Assembly: GCA_022824945.1 (NCBI GenBank)
Contig: JAJDYX010000007.1
Span: 1 to 64,000, forward strand
Direction of reading: 5' to 3'
Length of the DNA: 64,000 nt
Origin: Candidatus Latescibacterota bacterium
Lineage (GTDB): Bacteria; Latescibacterota; UBA2968
A program made the position numbers and the translations under genes. The notes under the pieces were generated by a model, which saw nothing but the letters and a program-made list of their open reading frames with translations, made no database searches and was not told where the DNA came from. Numbering within the stretch: position 1 is the first letter of the stretch; the number at the start of each line of letters is the position of its first letter. Shown one piece after another: positions 34,602 to 45,496 of the stretch.

Positions 34602-35390
34602 ATGAGCCGGATATTAACGCTGACAACGGATTTTGGCATTTCTGATGGCTATGTTGCTGCGATGAAGGGTGTGGTGTTCACCAGTGTGCCAGAGGCCCGA
34701 ATTGTCGATATAACGCATCGGGTGCCGCCTCAGGATATTGCTGCTGGTGCATTTGCCATGTATTGCGCGTGTCCTTTTTTTCCAGAAGGTAGCGTACATA
34801 TTGGGGTGGTCGATCCCGGGGTGGGGAGTGATCGACGGGGTATTGTCGTTGAAACAGAGCAATTTGTGTATGTCGGCCCGGATAACGGCCTGTTTTCTCC
34901 TGTTTATGAGCGAGAAGAGGTACGGCGCATTGTGGCGATTGAAAATGCGGCGTTGATGCGCCCGCAAGTGAGTCCGACGTTTCATGGACGAGACGTATTT
35001 GCCCAGGTGGGGGCGCATTTGCTCAGGGGAATCTCATGCGACGAGATGGGACTGGAAATTGAGGATCCGGTCACCTGCGATTTGTGGGGCGTTGAAGAAC
35101 GTGGCGATACACTCGTTGGGCGGGTGGTGTGTGTCGATCATTTTGGCAATGCGATTTCAATGATTGCGCGATCTCAAATTGATGAAAAATATCCCGATGG
35201 GGATTTTGAGATCGCGATTGGCAAGACCCGGTTTGATCGGATATGCCAGACATATAGCCAGGTTAAAGAGGGAGAAGCACTGGCGCTTTACGGCAGTTTG
35301 GATACGCTGGAGATCGCGGTTTGTGGGGGTAGCGCAAGTGGGACGCTCGGTATAAAACGAGGGGAGGAGATTTGTGTTTGTAGGAGTTAG
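34602..35390 (+). CDS. SAM hydroxide adenosyltransferase (DUF62 family)
   Basis: 262 aa. It matches the S-adenosyl-L-methionine hydrolase (adenosine-forming) family: LTTDFGISDGYVAAMKG at the N-terminus (conserved Asp), DITHRVPPQDI, GVVDPGVGSDRRG, FVGPDNGLFSP-like VYVGPDNGLFSPV, and VDHFGNAISMI. The enzyme uses water or hydroxide to split SAM into adenosine and methionine and is related to fluorinases and chlorinases. The halogenase-specific loop is not seen. It is co-oriented with radC at 8 nt spacing and overlaps the convergent HAD gene by four bases at its stop. Confidence 0.9.
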   Translation: MSRILTLTTDFGISDGYVAAMKGVVFTSVPEARIVDITHRVPPQDIAAGAFAMYCACPFFPEGSVHIGVVDPGVGSDRRGIVVETEQFVYVGPDNGLFSPVYEREEVRRIVAIENAALMRPQVSPTFHGRDVFAQVGAHLLRGISCDEMGLEIEDPVTCDLWGVEERGDTLVGRVVCVDHFGNAISMIARSQIDEKYPDGDFEIAIGKTRFDRICQTYSQVKEGEALALYGSLDTLEIAVCGGSASGTLGIKRGEEICVCRS

Positions 35391-36076
35391 GGGAGGAGAG
35401 GTAGGAGTTGAGAAATACGGTCTATTTCAATATCGGGCTGTTCTGATGGGGTTTGGGGCTTGCTGTTTTTTTGTCGGCCATGACGCATGCGTGCGGTAGT
35501 CATACCCAGGTTTTTTGCCGTGGCGATTTCGTCGGTGAGTTTGTCTCCTACGCATAAAATTTGGGTGTAGGGTAGGGATAGGGCTTTTGCGGCCTGGGTG
35601 AGCGATGGTGTTTTATCACTGCTTTTTCGGTCGTCGTGCAGGATGAGAGTATTGTCGCCCTCGCTAAAATAACTGCATAAGCCGAGAAGGCGAATTTTTT
35701 CGCGCTGACGATCGGGATTGCCAGAGGTGACAAGGGCGAGTTGATAGCTGCGCCGGACAAGGGTAGCGAGGGTGGGAAGTACATCGGGAAAAGGAGTAAT
35801 GGCTTCCACATTATGGGGATTGTACGCGTTGAGCGCCCGTTCTACAATGTTGGCCGGGATATTGTACTGTGCTCCGAGTATGCGAATGGCCTCTGAAGAC
35901 CCATGTGTTTGGGAAAGTGTTACCTGTTGTTGATAACTGGTCTCTGTTGAGAGGTCGAGATGTGCTGAAGCGAGGATTTGGGCAGCTCTGCGTCGCGCCG
36001 GTTGGGTGAGTTGCCCCGTGCAGTCAAAGAGGGTGTCGTCGAGGTCAAAAATAATACCTCTAATTTTTGCCGTCAT
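35387..36076 (-). CDS. HAD-superfamily hydrolase
   Basis: 229 aa. Haloacid-dehalogenase fold: motif I DLDDTLFDCTG at residues ~11-21, motif II in LVTSGNPDRQREK, motif III Lys and motif IV GDKLTDEIATAKNLG. These are phosphatases of small phosphometabolites. It is a paralogue of the HAD half of the gene just upstream and starts inside that gene's stop (ATGA overlap at 36073-36076), so the two are translated together. The last ~20 residues resemble those following the HAD half of the fusion. Substrate unknown. Confidence 0.85.
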   Translation of the reverse strand: MTAKIRGIIFDLDDTLFDCTGQLTQPARRRAAQILASAHLDLSTETSYQQQVTLSQTHGSSEAIRILGAQYNIPANIVERALNAYNPHNVEAITPFPDVLPTLATLVRRSYQLALVTSGNPDRQREKIRLLGLCSYFSEGDNTLILHDDRKSSDKTPSLTQAAKALSLPYTQILCVGDKLTDEIATAKNLGMTTARMRHGRQKNSKPQTPSEQPDIEIDRISQLLPLLP

Positions 36077-38031
36077 TCGTCCAGGCCCCAGTAGTCGGGT
36101 ACGCTCAGGCCGCAGAAAATGCGACAGATTGCATCGGCGACTTTGGCCGGATCGTGGCTGATAAAATCACCTGCGCCGCGCTCTATGGTATCGGGATGAA
36201 ATTCTTCTAAAAAGTCTGCACGGGTCCAGGGGCCGAGTGCGTCGAGCGTTTCTGAATCGCATTCAACGAGGACTTTGCCATCTTTTTTGTACTTCTTGAG
36301 CAATGGATGCCAGTCCTCGCCTTTAGATGTTTGGAATATACGGGGGTTCTGTACAAGCATGTGATCGACGACGCCATCACGCTGATTTTTGGGAAGATGT
36401 TTGAGGATGGCTTTGAGGTGGTCGGAAGCCCTAAAATCGTCGGTCTGTCCGGGTTGTGTGACGATGTTGCAAACATAGATGGTTTTGCCCTGGGGGCGTT
36501 TGATCAGTGCTTTTTGAATGTCGGGCACGAGAAGATTGGTGATGACACTTGTGAACAAGCTACCCGGCCCAATGACGACGATATCTGCATCTGCAATGGC
36601 TTGCAGAGCCTCGCGTGGTGCTCTGACCTGATTTTGTTCCAGGCTCACTTTGCGCCCATGGCGCACGCGGATTTCAACCTGTCCTGTTTCGGGATCTACG
36701 ACGCGCTCGAGTGCGCTGTTTTTACGATTGAGTTCGCGCAATAGTGCGTCGTTGGTGATGAGATACGCCCGCTCAATTGGTGGCTTACCGGTTTTTCTGA
36801 CCATCCACTCGGTATAGCGATGTTCGCCATTTGTCAGTTTGGCGCAAATATCGACATTGTCAGTGCTGGCAGGATATACTGTGCCCTGTACGTGCAGCAT
36901 GTCGCTGGCGGTTTTTATAGCCGCGTTAAAATCACCGAGTTGCTGGGTGAGCGCGGCCACGAGAAAATTGCCAATGTGGTCGTTCTTAAAAATACCGGAT
37001 TCTTGTTCGCTGTTGGGAAAGCGGTGTTGGAAGACGTTGAATAGTCCCTGAGATATCTGTTCGGGATCGGCGAGTGCTGTGAGCGCATTGCGTATGTCAC
37101 CGGGGGGCTGGACTCCCAAATTCCAGCGGATGCGTCCCGAGGAAGCACCCGAATCTGTCACGGCAACGACGGCTGTGGGGTGATGGGTATAGGGGCGCAG
37201 TCCGCGCAAAACAGTGGGCAGGCCGGTGCCGCCACCGATAACGGCAATTCTAAATCGGTCGGGGGTTTTGCCGATCCGCGAGAGGTGCAACAACGTGGAT
37301 AGTTGGGCGAGGTATTTGATTTCGTAGTTGGGACGGTCGCCTATCGCGGGTGTTTCTCGGGAGAATCTTCCGCGCCGCAACCAGATTGTGGTGAGGCCCT
37401 GGCGATTGCCCGCGCGAATTTCATCGTGGGTGCGGTCGCCAACGACGATGAGTTGGTCGGGAGAGAGCTTATGGCTTTCCATGAGTTCTGAAAACCAGTA
37501 AGCATGTGCAGGGGGACCTTCGTTGATGATGCGATCAAAATAAGGAGCAATGCCCAGGCGTTCAATTTTGTTGCGCTGACGGCGCGCCCTGCCCAGTGTG
37601 ATCAGAAATAGTTTATAGCCCGTCTGGCGCAATTCCCGGAGGGTATGTAAGGCGTCGGGATAGGGGCGAATGTCTTCTACATCTTCGGCATTATAAACGC
37701 GCTCCATTTCAGCTACAAGGGCTTCGACCGGCTCGGCTTCTGGGTCGGTTTTTTGTTTGTCGAGAAAACGGCGTACCTGATCGGGTTTGTCTTTGAAGAC
37801 AGCTTTGGCGATATCAAAAAAAGCGAAATAATAGGGCGAGGATGAATAATAAGGACCGTGTTTGTGTTCGAGCGTATTGATGCGCTGGCGTGCATAGGCA
37901 CGGGTGGCAAAAAAACCGTTTGAAAACAGAAAGGCAGCAACGCGTTGACGCGCGGCATGTACGACGGGCGTCAGGTCAAATAAGGTTCCGTCGAGGTCGA
38001 ATACGATTGCGCGGGCATTTTCCAGGGACAC
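36073..38031 (-). CDS. yvcK: HAD hydrolase fused to YvcK/CofD-like protein
   Basis: 652 aa in two parts. Residues 1 to ~250 are a HAD phosphatase (FDLDGTLFDLTP motif I, LITLGRARRQRNK, GDRTHDEIRAGNRQG motif IV). From ~262 follows a complete YvcK/UPF0052 domain: RIAVIGGGTGLPTVLRGL, VTDSGASSGRIR, PPGDIRNALTALA, SNFLV-like HIGNFLVAALTQQLG, and VVIGPGSLFTSVITNLLVP. YvcK binds UDP-sugars and is needed for growth on gluconeogenic carbon and for cell-wall precursor supply in Bacillus and mycobacteria. YvcK normally stands alone at about 320 residues, so the N-terminal HAD is an unusual addition. Its neighbours include glycolytic genes. Confidence 0.88.
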   Translation of the reverse strand: MSLENARAIVFDLDGTLFDLTPVVHAARQRVAAFLFSNGFFATRAYARQRINTLEHKHGPYYSSSPYYFAFFDIAKAVFKDKPDQVRRFLDKQKTDPEAEPVEALVAEMERVYNAEDVEDIRPYPDALHTLRELRQTGYKLFLITLGRARRQRNKIERLGIAPYFDRIINEGPPAHAYWFSELMESHKLSPDQLIVVGDRTHDEIRAGNRQGLTTIWLRRGRFSRETPAIGDRPNYEIKYLAQLSTLLHLSRIGKTPDRFRIAVIGGGTGLPTVLRGLRPYTHHPTAVVAVTDSGASSGRIRWNLGVQPPGDIRNALTALADPEQISQGLFNVFQHRFPNSEQESGIFKNDHIGNFLVAALTQQLGDFNAAIKTASDMLHVQGTVYPASTDNVDICAKLTNGEHRYTEWMVRKTGKPPIERAYLITNDALLRELNRKNSALERVVDPETGQVEIRVRHGRKVSLEQNQVRAPREALQAIADADIVVIGPGSLFTSVITNLLVPDIQKALIKRPQGKTIYVCNIVTQPGQTDDFRASDHLKAILKHLPKNQRDGVVDHMLVQNPRIFQTSKGEDWHPLLKKYKKDGKVLVECDSETLDALGPWTRADFLEEFHPDTIERGAGDFISHDPAKVADAICRIFCGLSVPDYWGLDE

Positions 38032-38123
38032 GGCACATCTCCGCGGTTGAGTTGTGGGTTCAAAGGGGAAGATAAGACTTTTTAGGTTAAGAAAAAAAAT
38101 AAAAGTGGGGAAGAGGAAAGATT

Positions 38124-38831
38124 ATGCAAATAGCGTGGAGAATTTGGAAAGCGGCACTCAATTTTGTTTATCCGTCGTCTTGTATGATTTGCAAGGCTTC
38201 GCTGCCGGATTCGCCGGGGCTGTGTGATTCGTGTTGGGATGATATCGATATTTGGGATTCGGGATTACACGAGGTGGATTTTGAACACGAATTTGATCAG
38301 ATAGTTATTTTGTATCAATTTAATGATTGTGTTCGATCTTTAATTCACGCGCTCAAATACCGGGGAAAAACACTTCCTGGACAGATATTGGGGAAGGCTT
38401 TGGGGCAGCGCATTGCGGACCTCTTCGATCCCGATACGGCGATTGTCCCGGTGCCACTTCACTCTGCAAAAAAAAGAGCACGCGGATACAATCAAAGTGA
38501 GATTATTGCACGGGCCACAGGACGAGTGTCGGGCTTGCAAGTGCTGACAAACGCGCTGAAAAGAGTGCGGCCAACTCCTACGCAGACACAACTGGGCGTT
38601 TTGGAACGTCAATACAATGTGCAGGGAGCATTTCACGTGCGCCGTCCCGCGTCTATTGAAGGACGAAAGATATTTCTGATTGACGATGTCATCACAACGG
38701 GCGCGACGCTAAATGCATGTGTTCTCGCGCTTAGATCTGCAGGGGCGCAATGCGTGTCTGTTGGTGCTGTTGCCAGTCCCCTATTGGGAGAAGATGATCT
38801 GTCTCAAGACGTAGAAAAATTGGGGTCTTGA
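38124..38831 (+). CDS. comF: ComF family phosphoribosyltransferase-like protein
   Basis: 235 aa. The N-terminus has the double zinc knuckle of ComF proteins (SCMICKASLPDSPGLCDSCW), then the central YRGKTLPG region and VPVPLHSAKKRARGYNQSE. The PRPP-binding loop is IFLIDDVITTGATLNAC. ComF proteins act in DNA uptake in competent bacteria and in replication-fork processing elsewhere. It is divergent from the HAD-YvcK gene (92 bp between starts) and has GGAAAG upstream of the ATG. Confidence 0.9.
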   Translation: MQIAWRIWKAALNFVYPSSCMICKASLPDSPGLCDSCWDDIDIWDSGLHEVDFEHEFDQIVILYQFNDCVRSLIHALKYRGKTLPGQILGKALGQRIADLFDPDTAIVPVPLHSAKKRARGYNQSEIIARATGRVSGLQVLTNALKRVRPTPTQTQLGVLERQYNVQGAFHVRRPASIEGRKIFLIDDVITTGATLNACVLALRSAGAQCVSVGAVASPLLGEDDLSQDVEKLGS

Positions 38832-38879
38832 TGCTGATTTTATATTTTAATGGGCGTACCTGTGATAAATACAACGGGC

Positions 38880-38908
38880 TTGACAGGTATGTTGCAATAC
38901 ATTAAACT
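38880..38908 (+). promoter_or_regulatory. Sigma-70 type promoter for the glycolytic operon
   Basis: TTGACA (38880-38885), 17-bp spacer, TAAACT (38903-38908). This would give a leader of about 65 nt before the phosphofructokinase start and drive pfk-gap-pgk-tpiA-secG. Confidence 0.55.
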
Positions 38909-38979
38909 TCAGGTCTTTGAAAATCTTAAAGGACTCTGGCAATTATGCTCATGATAGTGATTTTGCAAGAGGAGATATT

Positions 38980-41069
<2,090 letters not shown>

Positions 41070-41107
41070 AAATAATCGCGGATTTTGGCTTTTTGAGAGG
41101 CGATGGC

Positions 41108-42316
41108 GTGGCGAAGTTGTCGATTACAGACCTGGATTTGAAGGATAAACGCGTTCTGGTGCGCGTTGATTTTAATGTGCCCATTGAAAATGGGCAGGTC
41201 GCAGATGACACGCGCTTGCGGGCTTCTTTACCTACGCTCCAATACATTTTGGATGCAGGTGGACAGCCCGTGTTAATGTCACATTTGGGTCGTCCCGATG
41301 GCGAGATAGTGCCCGAGTTATCGCTTAAATCTGTGGCTGAAGCCCTCCAGGTACTGCTGGGACGCGAAGTGCTTCTGTCTCCAGATTGCGTTGGGGAAGC
41401 AACAACATCACTGGTGAAACGCGCGCCCGATGGTTCGGTTGTGTTGCTCGAAAATTTGCGATTTCACGCTGACGAAGAAGCCAATGCACCGGGTTTTGCC
41501 ACACAACTATCGGAATTGGGCGATGTGTATGTCAACGATGCCTTTGGCAGCGCCCATCGTGCGCATGCCTCTACTGAGGGCGTCACCCATTATTTTGTTG
41601 ACTGCGCTGCGGGTTTGTTGATGCGGAAAGAATTGGATTATCTGGGTACGGCATTGGCCGATCCAATGCGTCCTTATGTCGCGATTATGGGCGGGGCAAA
41701 AATTTCCGGTAAAATTGATGTGATCGAAAATTTATTTCCCAAAGTGGATACCTTGCTCATTGGTGGTGGCATGGCGTTTACGTTTTTTAAGGCGATGGGC
41801 CTGGAGATTGGGAAATCGTTGTTGGAGGAAGACCGCGTTGGAGTCGCTGCCCATTTGTTAAAGCGTGCAGAGGCTGAAGATGTCGATCTGATATTGCCAA
41901 CCGATACGGTTGTGGCAGCAGACATGGCTGAGGGGATACCTGCTCAGATTGTGCCGCGAGATCAAATTCCAGCGGATTTGGAGGGGTTTGATATCGGGAT
42001 TGAGACGCGGAAGCGATTTGCCGATGTGGTTTTGAGTGCCAAAACCGTGGTGTGGAATGGTCCTCTGGGCGTGTGCGAAATTTTCTCGTTTTCAAAAGGA
42101 TCGCGTGCGGTTGCCGAGGCACTGGTTACGGCGACTGAGCGCGGTGCAACGACGATTGTTGGCGGGGGTGAGACTGCTGCTGCGATGGCAGATTTTGGCG
42201 TGGCGGAAAAATTGAGCCATGTCTCGACCGGGGGCGGGGCTTCTCTGGAGTTTTTAGAAGGCCAAACGCTGCCCGGTGTGGCGGCGCTTTCGGATAGGGA
42301 AGAGGAAGAAGGATAG
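41108..42316 (+). CDS. pgk: Phosphoglycerate kinase
   Basis: 402 aa from GTG 41108, which has GAGAGG seven bases upstream; the frame is open further 5' into gap but without family sequence, and TTG 41117 is an alternative. Signatures: RVLVRVDFNVPIENGQVADDTR, SHLGRPDG, NDAFGSAHRAHAS, MGGAKISGKI, and the C-terminal GGGETAAAMADFG and STGGGASLEFLEG. It transfers phosphate from 1,3-bisphosphoglycerate to ADP. It starts 38 nt after gap and lies 31 nt before tpiA. The C-terminal ~8 residues (SDREEEEG) are acidic and probably disordered. Confidence 0.95.
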   Translation: MAKLSITDLDLKDKRVLVRVDFNVPIENGQVADDTRLRASLPTLQYILDAGGQPVLMSHLGRPDGEIVPELSLKSVAEALQVLLGREVLLSPDCVGEATTSLVKRAPDGSVVLLENLRFHADEEANAPGFATQLSELGDVYVNDAFGSAHRAHASTEGVTHYFVDCAAGLLMRKELDYLGTALADPMRPYVAIMGGAKISGKIDVIENLFPKVDTLLIGGGMAFTFFKAMGLEIGKSLLEEDRVGVAAHLLKRAEAEDVDLILPTDTVVAADMAEGIPAQIVPRDQIPADLEGFDIGIETRKRFADVVLSAKTVVWNGPLGVCEIFSFSKGSRAVAEALVTATERGATTIVGGGETAAAMADFGVAEKLSHVSTGGGASLEFLEGQTLPGVAALSDREEEEG

Positions 42317-42347
42317 GAGCGTATTCAAATTGTGAAAGGGCGTAGCG

Positions 42348-43103
42348 ATGCGAACGCCGTTTGTGGCGGGAAATTGGAAGCTGAATAAAACACCTGATGA
42401 GGCAGAAACACTCGCGCGATGCGTGGTGGATGCGATTTCGGGCGTGACGGGTGTGGATGTGGCAATATGTCCGCCTTTTACAGCGCTGGAACGGGTTTCA
42501 AGTGTGGTGTGCTGTACTGGCATAGAGCTGGGTGCTCAGAATATGTACTGGGAGGTCGAGGGCGCTTTTACGGGCGAGGTTTCGGCTCCCATGCTGTTGA
42601 CTTGCGGTTGTGAATACGTTATATTAGGACACTCTGAACGACGGCAGTTTTTTGGCGAAACAGACGATACTGTAAACCGCCGTTTAAAGGCTGCCCTGAG
42701 TGCTGATTTGAAGCCTATTGTGTGTATTGGCGAGTCTTTTGATGAGCGTCAGGGCCATGTGACTGAGCAGGTGGTTGAGACGCAAATGCGAGGTGCTCTC
42801 AACGGCATTTCCGATGACGATGTGCGGGGGATTACCCTGGCTTATGAGCCTGTTTGGGCTATTGGCACAGGGCTGACGGCGACACCAGAACAGGCAGAGG
42901 CCGTCCATGCGTTTCTCCGCCAGGTGTTGGCTCAGCTTTATGACGACGATGTCGCACAGGGGGTTCGCATTCAGTATGGCGGCTCTGTGAAGCCCGATAA
43001 TGCGGCGGAGTTGTTTGTGCAGGACAATATTGACGGAGGATTGATCGGCGGGGCTTCGCTGGAAGCCGATGACTTTGCCGCTATTGTGAAAGCGGCTATA
43101 TAG
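42348..43103 (+). CDS. tpiA: Triose-phosphate isomerase
   Basis: 251 aa, standard length. FVAGNWKLNKT (catalytic Lys), ILGHSERRQFFGE (catalytic His), LAYEPVWAIGTGLTA (catalytic Glu) and the phosphate-binding QYGGSVKPDNA and DGGLIGGASLE are all present. It interconverts dihydroxyacetone phosphate and glyceraldehyde 3-phosphate. The adjacent secG starts 8 nt after its stop, giving the widespread gap-pgk-tpi-secG order. Confidence 0.96.
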   Translation: MRTPFVAGNWKLNKTPDEAETLARCVVDAISGVTGVDVAICPPFTALERVSSVVCCTGIELGAQNMYWEVEGAFTGEVSAPMLLTCGCEYVILGHSERRQFFGETDDTVNRRLKAALSADLKPIVCIGESFDERQGHVTEQVVETQMRGALNGISDDDVRGITLAYEPVWAIGTGLTATPEQAEAVHAFLRQVLAQLYDDDVAQGVRIQYGGSVKPDNAAELFVQDNIDGGLIGGASLEADDFAAIVKAAI

Positions 43104-43111
43104 AGGGTGAT

Positions 43112-43504
43112 ATGGAAATATTTCTTTTGATTGTTCATGTGATAGTTTGTGCGGTGCTCATTCTGGTTATTTTGATGCAGCCCGGCAGAAGCGGTGGGCT
43201 GTCCGGTGGTGCTTTTGGCGGTATGGGTGGTGGTGGCACATCGATGTTTGGCGGTGGCGGTGCCGTGCCTATGTTGGCAAAAGTGACGACGTATGTGGGG
43301 ATTATTTTTGCGCTGACGTGCATCGGGCTTTGGTATGCGGGACGTTCGACGGATTCTGTGCCGTCAACGGCTGCTGAGCGATTAATGGAAGAAGGGCAGA
43401 TGCCCATGCAGCAAATTCCTCAACCTTTGATCTTTCCGGAAACCACACCCACCGAAGGAACAACCCAAACAGCACCGGCCGATACTGGCAACACCACGCC
43501 GTAG
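43112..43504 (+). CDS. secG: Protein-export membrane protein SecG
   Basis: 130 aa. Two membrane helices (residues ~2-22, FLLIVHVIVCAVLILVILM, and ~55-75, VTTYVGIIFALTCIGLWYA) are joined by the Gly-rich loop typical of SecG, QPGRSGGLSGGAFGG. SecG is a subunit of the SecYEG translocon that helps SecA-driven export. The C-terminal tail of ~50 residues, rich in Pro, Gln and Thr, is longer than in E. coli SecG. Position after tpiA is the common arrangement. Confidence 0.93.
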   Translation: MEIFLLIVHVIVCAVLILVILMQPGRSGGLSGGAFGGMGGGGTSMFGGGGAVPMLAKVTTYVGIIFALTCIGLWYAGRSTDSVPSTAAERLMEEGQMPMQQIPQPLIFPETTPTEGTTQTAPADTGNTTP

Positions 43505-43511
43505 ATTTTGT

Positions 43512-43598
43512 GCCGAAGTGGTGGAATTGGTAGACACGCTGTCTTGAGGGGGCAGTACTCGAAAGGGTGTAGGGGTTCGAATCCCCTCTTCGGCACCA
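43512..43598 (+). tRNA. tRNA-Leu (anticodon GAG)
   Basis: GCCGAAG pairs with CTTCGGC in the acceptor stem. The anticodon arm CTGTC-TTGAGGG-GGCAG gives GAG, reading CTC and CTT. A long variable arm typical of leucine tRNAs, the T-arm GGGGTTCGAATCCCC and an encoded CCA at 43596-43598 complete the molecule. It lies 7 nt after the secG stop. Confidence 0.96.
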
Positions 43599-43608
43599 CA
43601 ATAAAAGC

Positions 43609-43645
43609 AAGGGCTTGTGAGTATGAATCGCAAGCCCTTATATTT
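43609..43645 (+). terminator. Terminator after tRNA-Leu
   Basis: AAGGGCTTG (43609-43617) pairs with CAAGCCCTT (43631-43639), followed by ATATTTT. It ends the secG-tRNA transcript before the sixA-like gene. Confidence 0.7.
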
Positions 43646-43681
43646 TAAGATGATGGAATTAATCTGAACGGAGTATGCTCT

Positions 43682-44170
43682 ATGAAACGGCTCTATCTCG
43701 TGCGACACGCCAAGTCGGATTGGAGTTATGTCGGGTTGGCTGATTTTGATCGGCCCCTGAACAAGCGGGGAAAAAGGGATGCGCCGCGCATGGGCAAATA
43801 TCTGAAGCGGGTATGGAAGGTCAAGCCAGATTACGTGTTGTGTAGCACGGCCAAGCGCGTGCGATCCACGGTCAAGCGGTTGCGCAAATCTCTCAAGTTT
43901 TCCAAAAAACGGATTTCATGGCACGAGCGCATTTATTCGGGGCATAGCGGGGATGTGTTAGATCTGATTCGACAGGTCGATAATCGGTATCGGGAGGTTA
44001 TGGTGATAGGACACAACCCGGATATGACCGTATTGGTCAATGAAATAGCGGGATATGCCATCGCCAATGTGCCGACGTGTGGTGTCGCTGGTATCGATCT
44101 GCCGATTGATGATTGGTCAGATGCGGTGTCGGGAGATCTGGTGTTTTTTGAGGTGCCCAAGTCGATTTGA
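43682..44170 (+). CDS. sixA: SixA-like phosphohistidine phosphatase
   Basis: 162 aa. Histidine-phosphatase fold with the RHG-type motif LVRHAKSDW at residues 5-13, then FDRPLNKRGKRDAPRMGKYL, and the second histidine in VMVIGHNPDMT. SixA removes phosphate from histidine, for example on HPt domains or the phosphocarrier NPr. Length equals the family norm. ACGGAG lies upstream of the ATG. It is transcribed alone, with a terminator before and after. Confidence 0.9.
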   Translation: MKRLYLVRHAKSDWSYVGLADFDRPLNKRGKRDAPRMGKYLKRVWKVKPDYVLCSTAKRVRSTVKRLRKSLKFSKKRISWHERIYSGHSGDVLDLIRQVDNRYREVMVIGHNPDMTVLVNEIAGYAIANVPTCGVAGIDLPIDDWSDAVSGDLVFFEVPKSI

Positions 44171-44243
44171 CGCGGCTGTAACTTATCTGAAACTTTGTTG
44201 TCACAGAATGCGGGTATCTTCGCATCAGTCAGCTTCCGCGTGG

Positions 44244-44283
44244 GGGTCGGTTCTTTACTTGAGAATCGGCCCTCGTTTTTTTT
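44244..44283 (+). terminator. Terminator after sixA, facing the Gfo/Idh/MocA gene
   Basis: GGGTCGGTTCT pairs with AGAATCGGCCC (two G-U pairs), followed closely by TTTTTTTT. It separates convergent sixA and the oxidoreductase gene. Confidence 0.75.
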
Positions 44284-44295
44284 GCGGTCAGCCCC

Positions 44296-45456
44296 TCAGT
44301 ACGTCTCTGATACGTCGAGCACGGTGCTGGCGTCTGCGCTTTTAGTCGTATTGGAATTTTTGATCTTTTCCCGGAGTTTTTCATAGAAGAGATCGCTGTC
44401 AACCGGGATATCTACCCAGTTGTCTGTCCAGGCAGATAGGAGCATGGCGTTGGCGAGTTCGACGCCTTTGATGCCCTCAACCCCAGGTGCGAGGAGTGGC
44501 TTGCCCGTGCGTATGGCATCAACCCAGTTTTGGGTGATGCCGCGATGGGCTTCGCCGCTGCTGCCTGTGGGGATGTCGCATTTCCAGACTTCGGGGCTGC
44601 CAAAGCCGCCTTTGTATTCTTTGCAGAATTCGCTGACGGATTCTCGGGTGCGCCAGAAGGTGATGTTTCCGCCTTCCATGACGACTTTGCCGCGGTCGCC
44701 AGTGATTTCGAGGCGGTTGGTGCCTGGGGCTTCGCCTGTTGTGGTGATGAATACGCCCGTTGCGCCATTCTCGTATTCCACATAAGCGGTGACTTCGTCA
44801 TCGACTTCGATATCGTGGTATTTGCCAAATCCGACAAATGCCCTGCATCGGATGGGCATACCGCAAATCCATTGCCACAGGTCGAGGTTGTGCGGGCACT
44901 GGTTCATTAAGACGCCGCCGCCTTCGCCTTCCCAGGTCGCGCGCCAGCCGCCTGAATCGTAATAACTTTGCGAGCGGAACCAGGTGGTGATGATGTAGTT
45001 CGTGCGCTGAATTTCGCCCAGATCACCCGATGCGACCAGGTCTTTGAGTTTTTGGTGCGCCCCTATGGTGCGCTGGTTGAACATGAGGCCAAAAACGCGG
45101 TCGCTTTTTTCGGCTACGGCATTCATTTCTTCGACCTGTTTGGTATAAACGCCTGCAGGTTTTTCGATGAGTGCATGCAACCCGCTGTTCATGGCTTGAA
45201 TTGCCAGTGGCGGATGCAGGTAGTGCGGTGTGGCTACGATGACGGCATCGACGGTTCCAGAGGCCATCATGTCATCGGCGCTATCGAATGTGCGGACGTT
45301 TTCGCCCAGATTTTCGCGTGCCCACTTGATGCGGTCGGGGTGTATGTCGCAGATGGCGGTTAGTTCGGCGTTGGATACCTGGCCCGGGTGCAAATAAAGA
45401 CTGTGTCCACTGCCCATGTTTCCGATGCCGATAATGCCGATGCGTACCTTATCCAT
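44296..45456 (-). CDS. Gfo/Idh/MocA family oxidoreductase 1
   Basis: 386 aa. N-terminal Rossmann domain with RIGIIGIGNMGSGH and the catalytic region HALIEKPAGVYTKQ (E-K-P), then a C-terminal alpha/beta domain with GVFITTTGEAPGTNRLEITGDRGKVVMEGG. These enzymes oxidise or reduce sugars, inositols and aldonates with NAD(P). AAGGAG precedes the ATG. It lies downstream of the enolase-superfamily gene on the same strand with a 40-nt gap, so the two may act in one sugar or sugar-acid pathway. Confidence 0.9.
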   Translation of the reverse strand: MDKVRIGIIGIGNMGSGHSLYLHPGQVSNAELTAICDIHPDRIKWARENLGENVRTFDSADDMMASGTVDAVIVATPHYLHPPLAIQAMNSGLHALIEKPAGVYTKQVEEMNAVAEKSDRVFGLMFNQRTIGAHQKLKDLVASGDLGEIQRTNYIITTWFRSQSYYDSGGWRATWEGEGGGVLMNQCPHNLDLWQWICGMPIRCRAFVGFGKYHDIEVDDEVTAYVEYENGATGVFITTTGEAPGTNRLEITGDRGKVVMEGGNITFWRTRESVSEFCKEYKGGFGSPEVWKCDIPTGSSGEAHRGITQNWVDAIRTGKPLLAPGVEGIKGVELANAMLLSAWTDNWVDIPVDSDLFYEKLREKIKNSNTTKSADASTVLDVSETY

Positions 45457-45496
45457 AAAAAATTCTCCTTTATTTTTGTTGGGGGTAGGGGCATCC

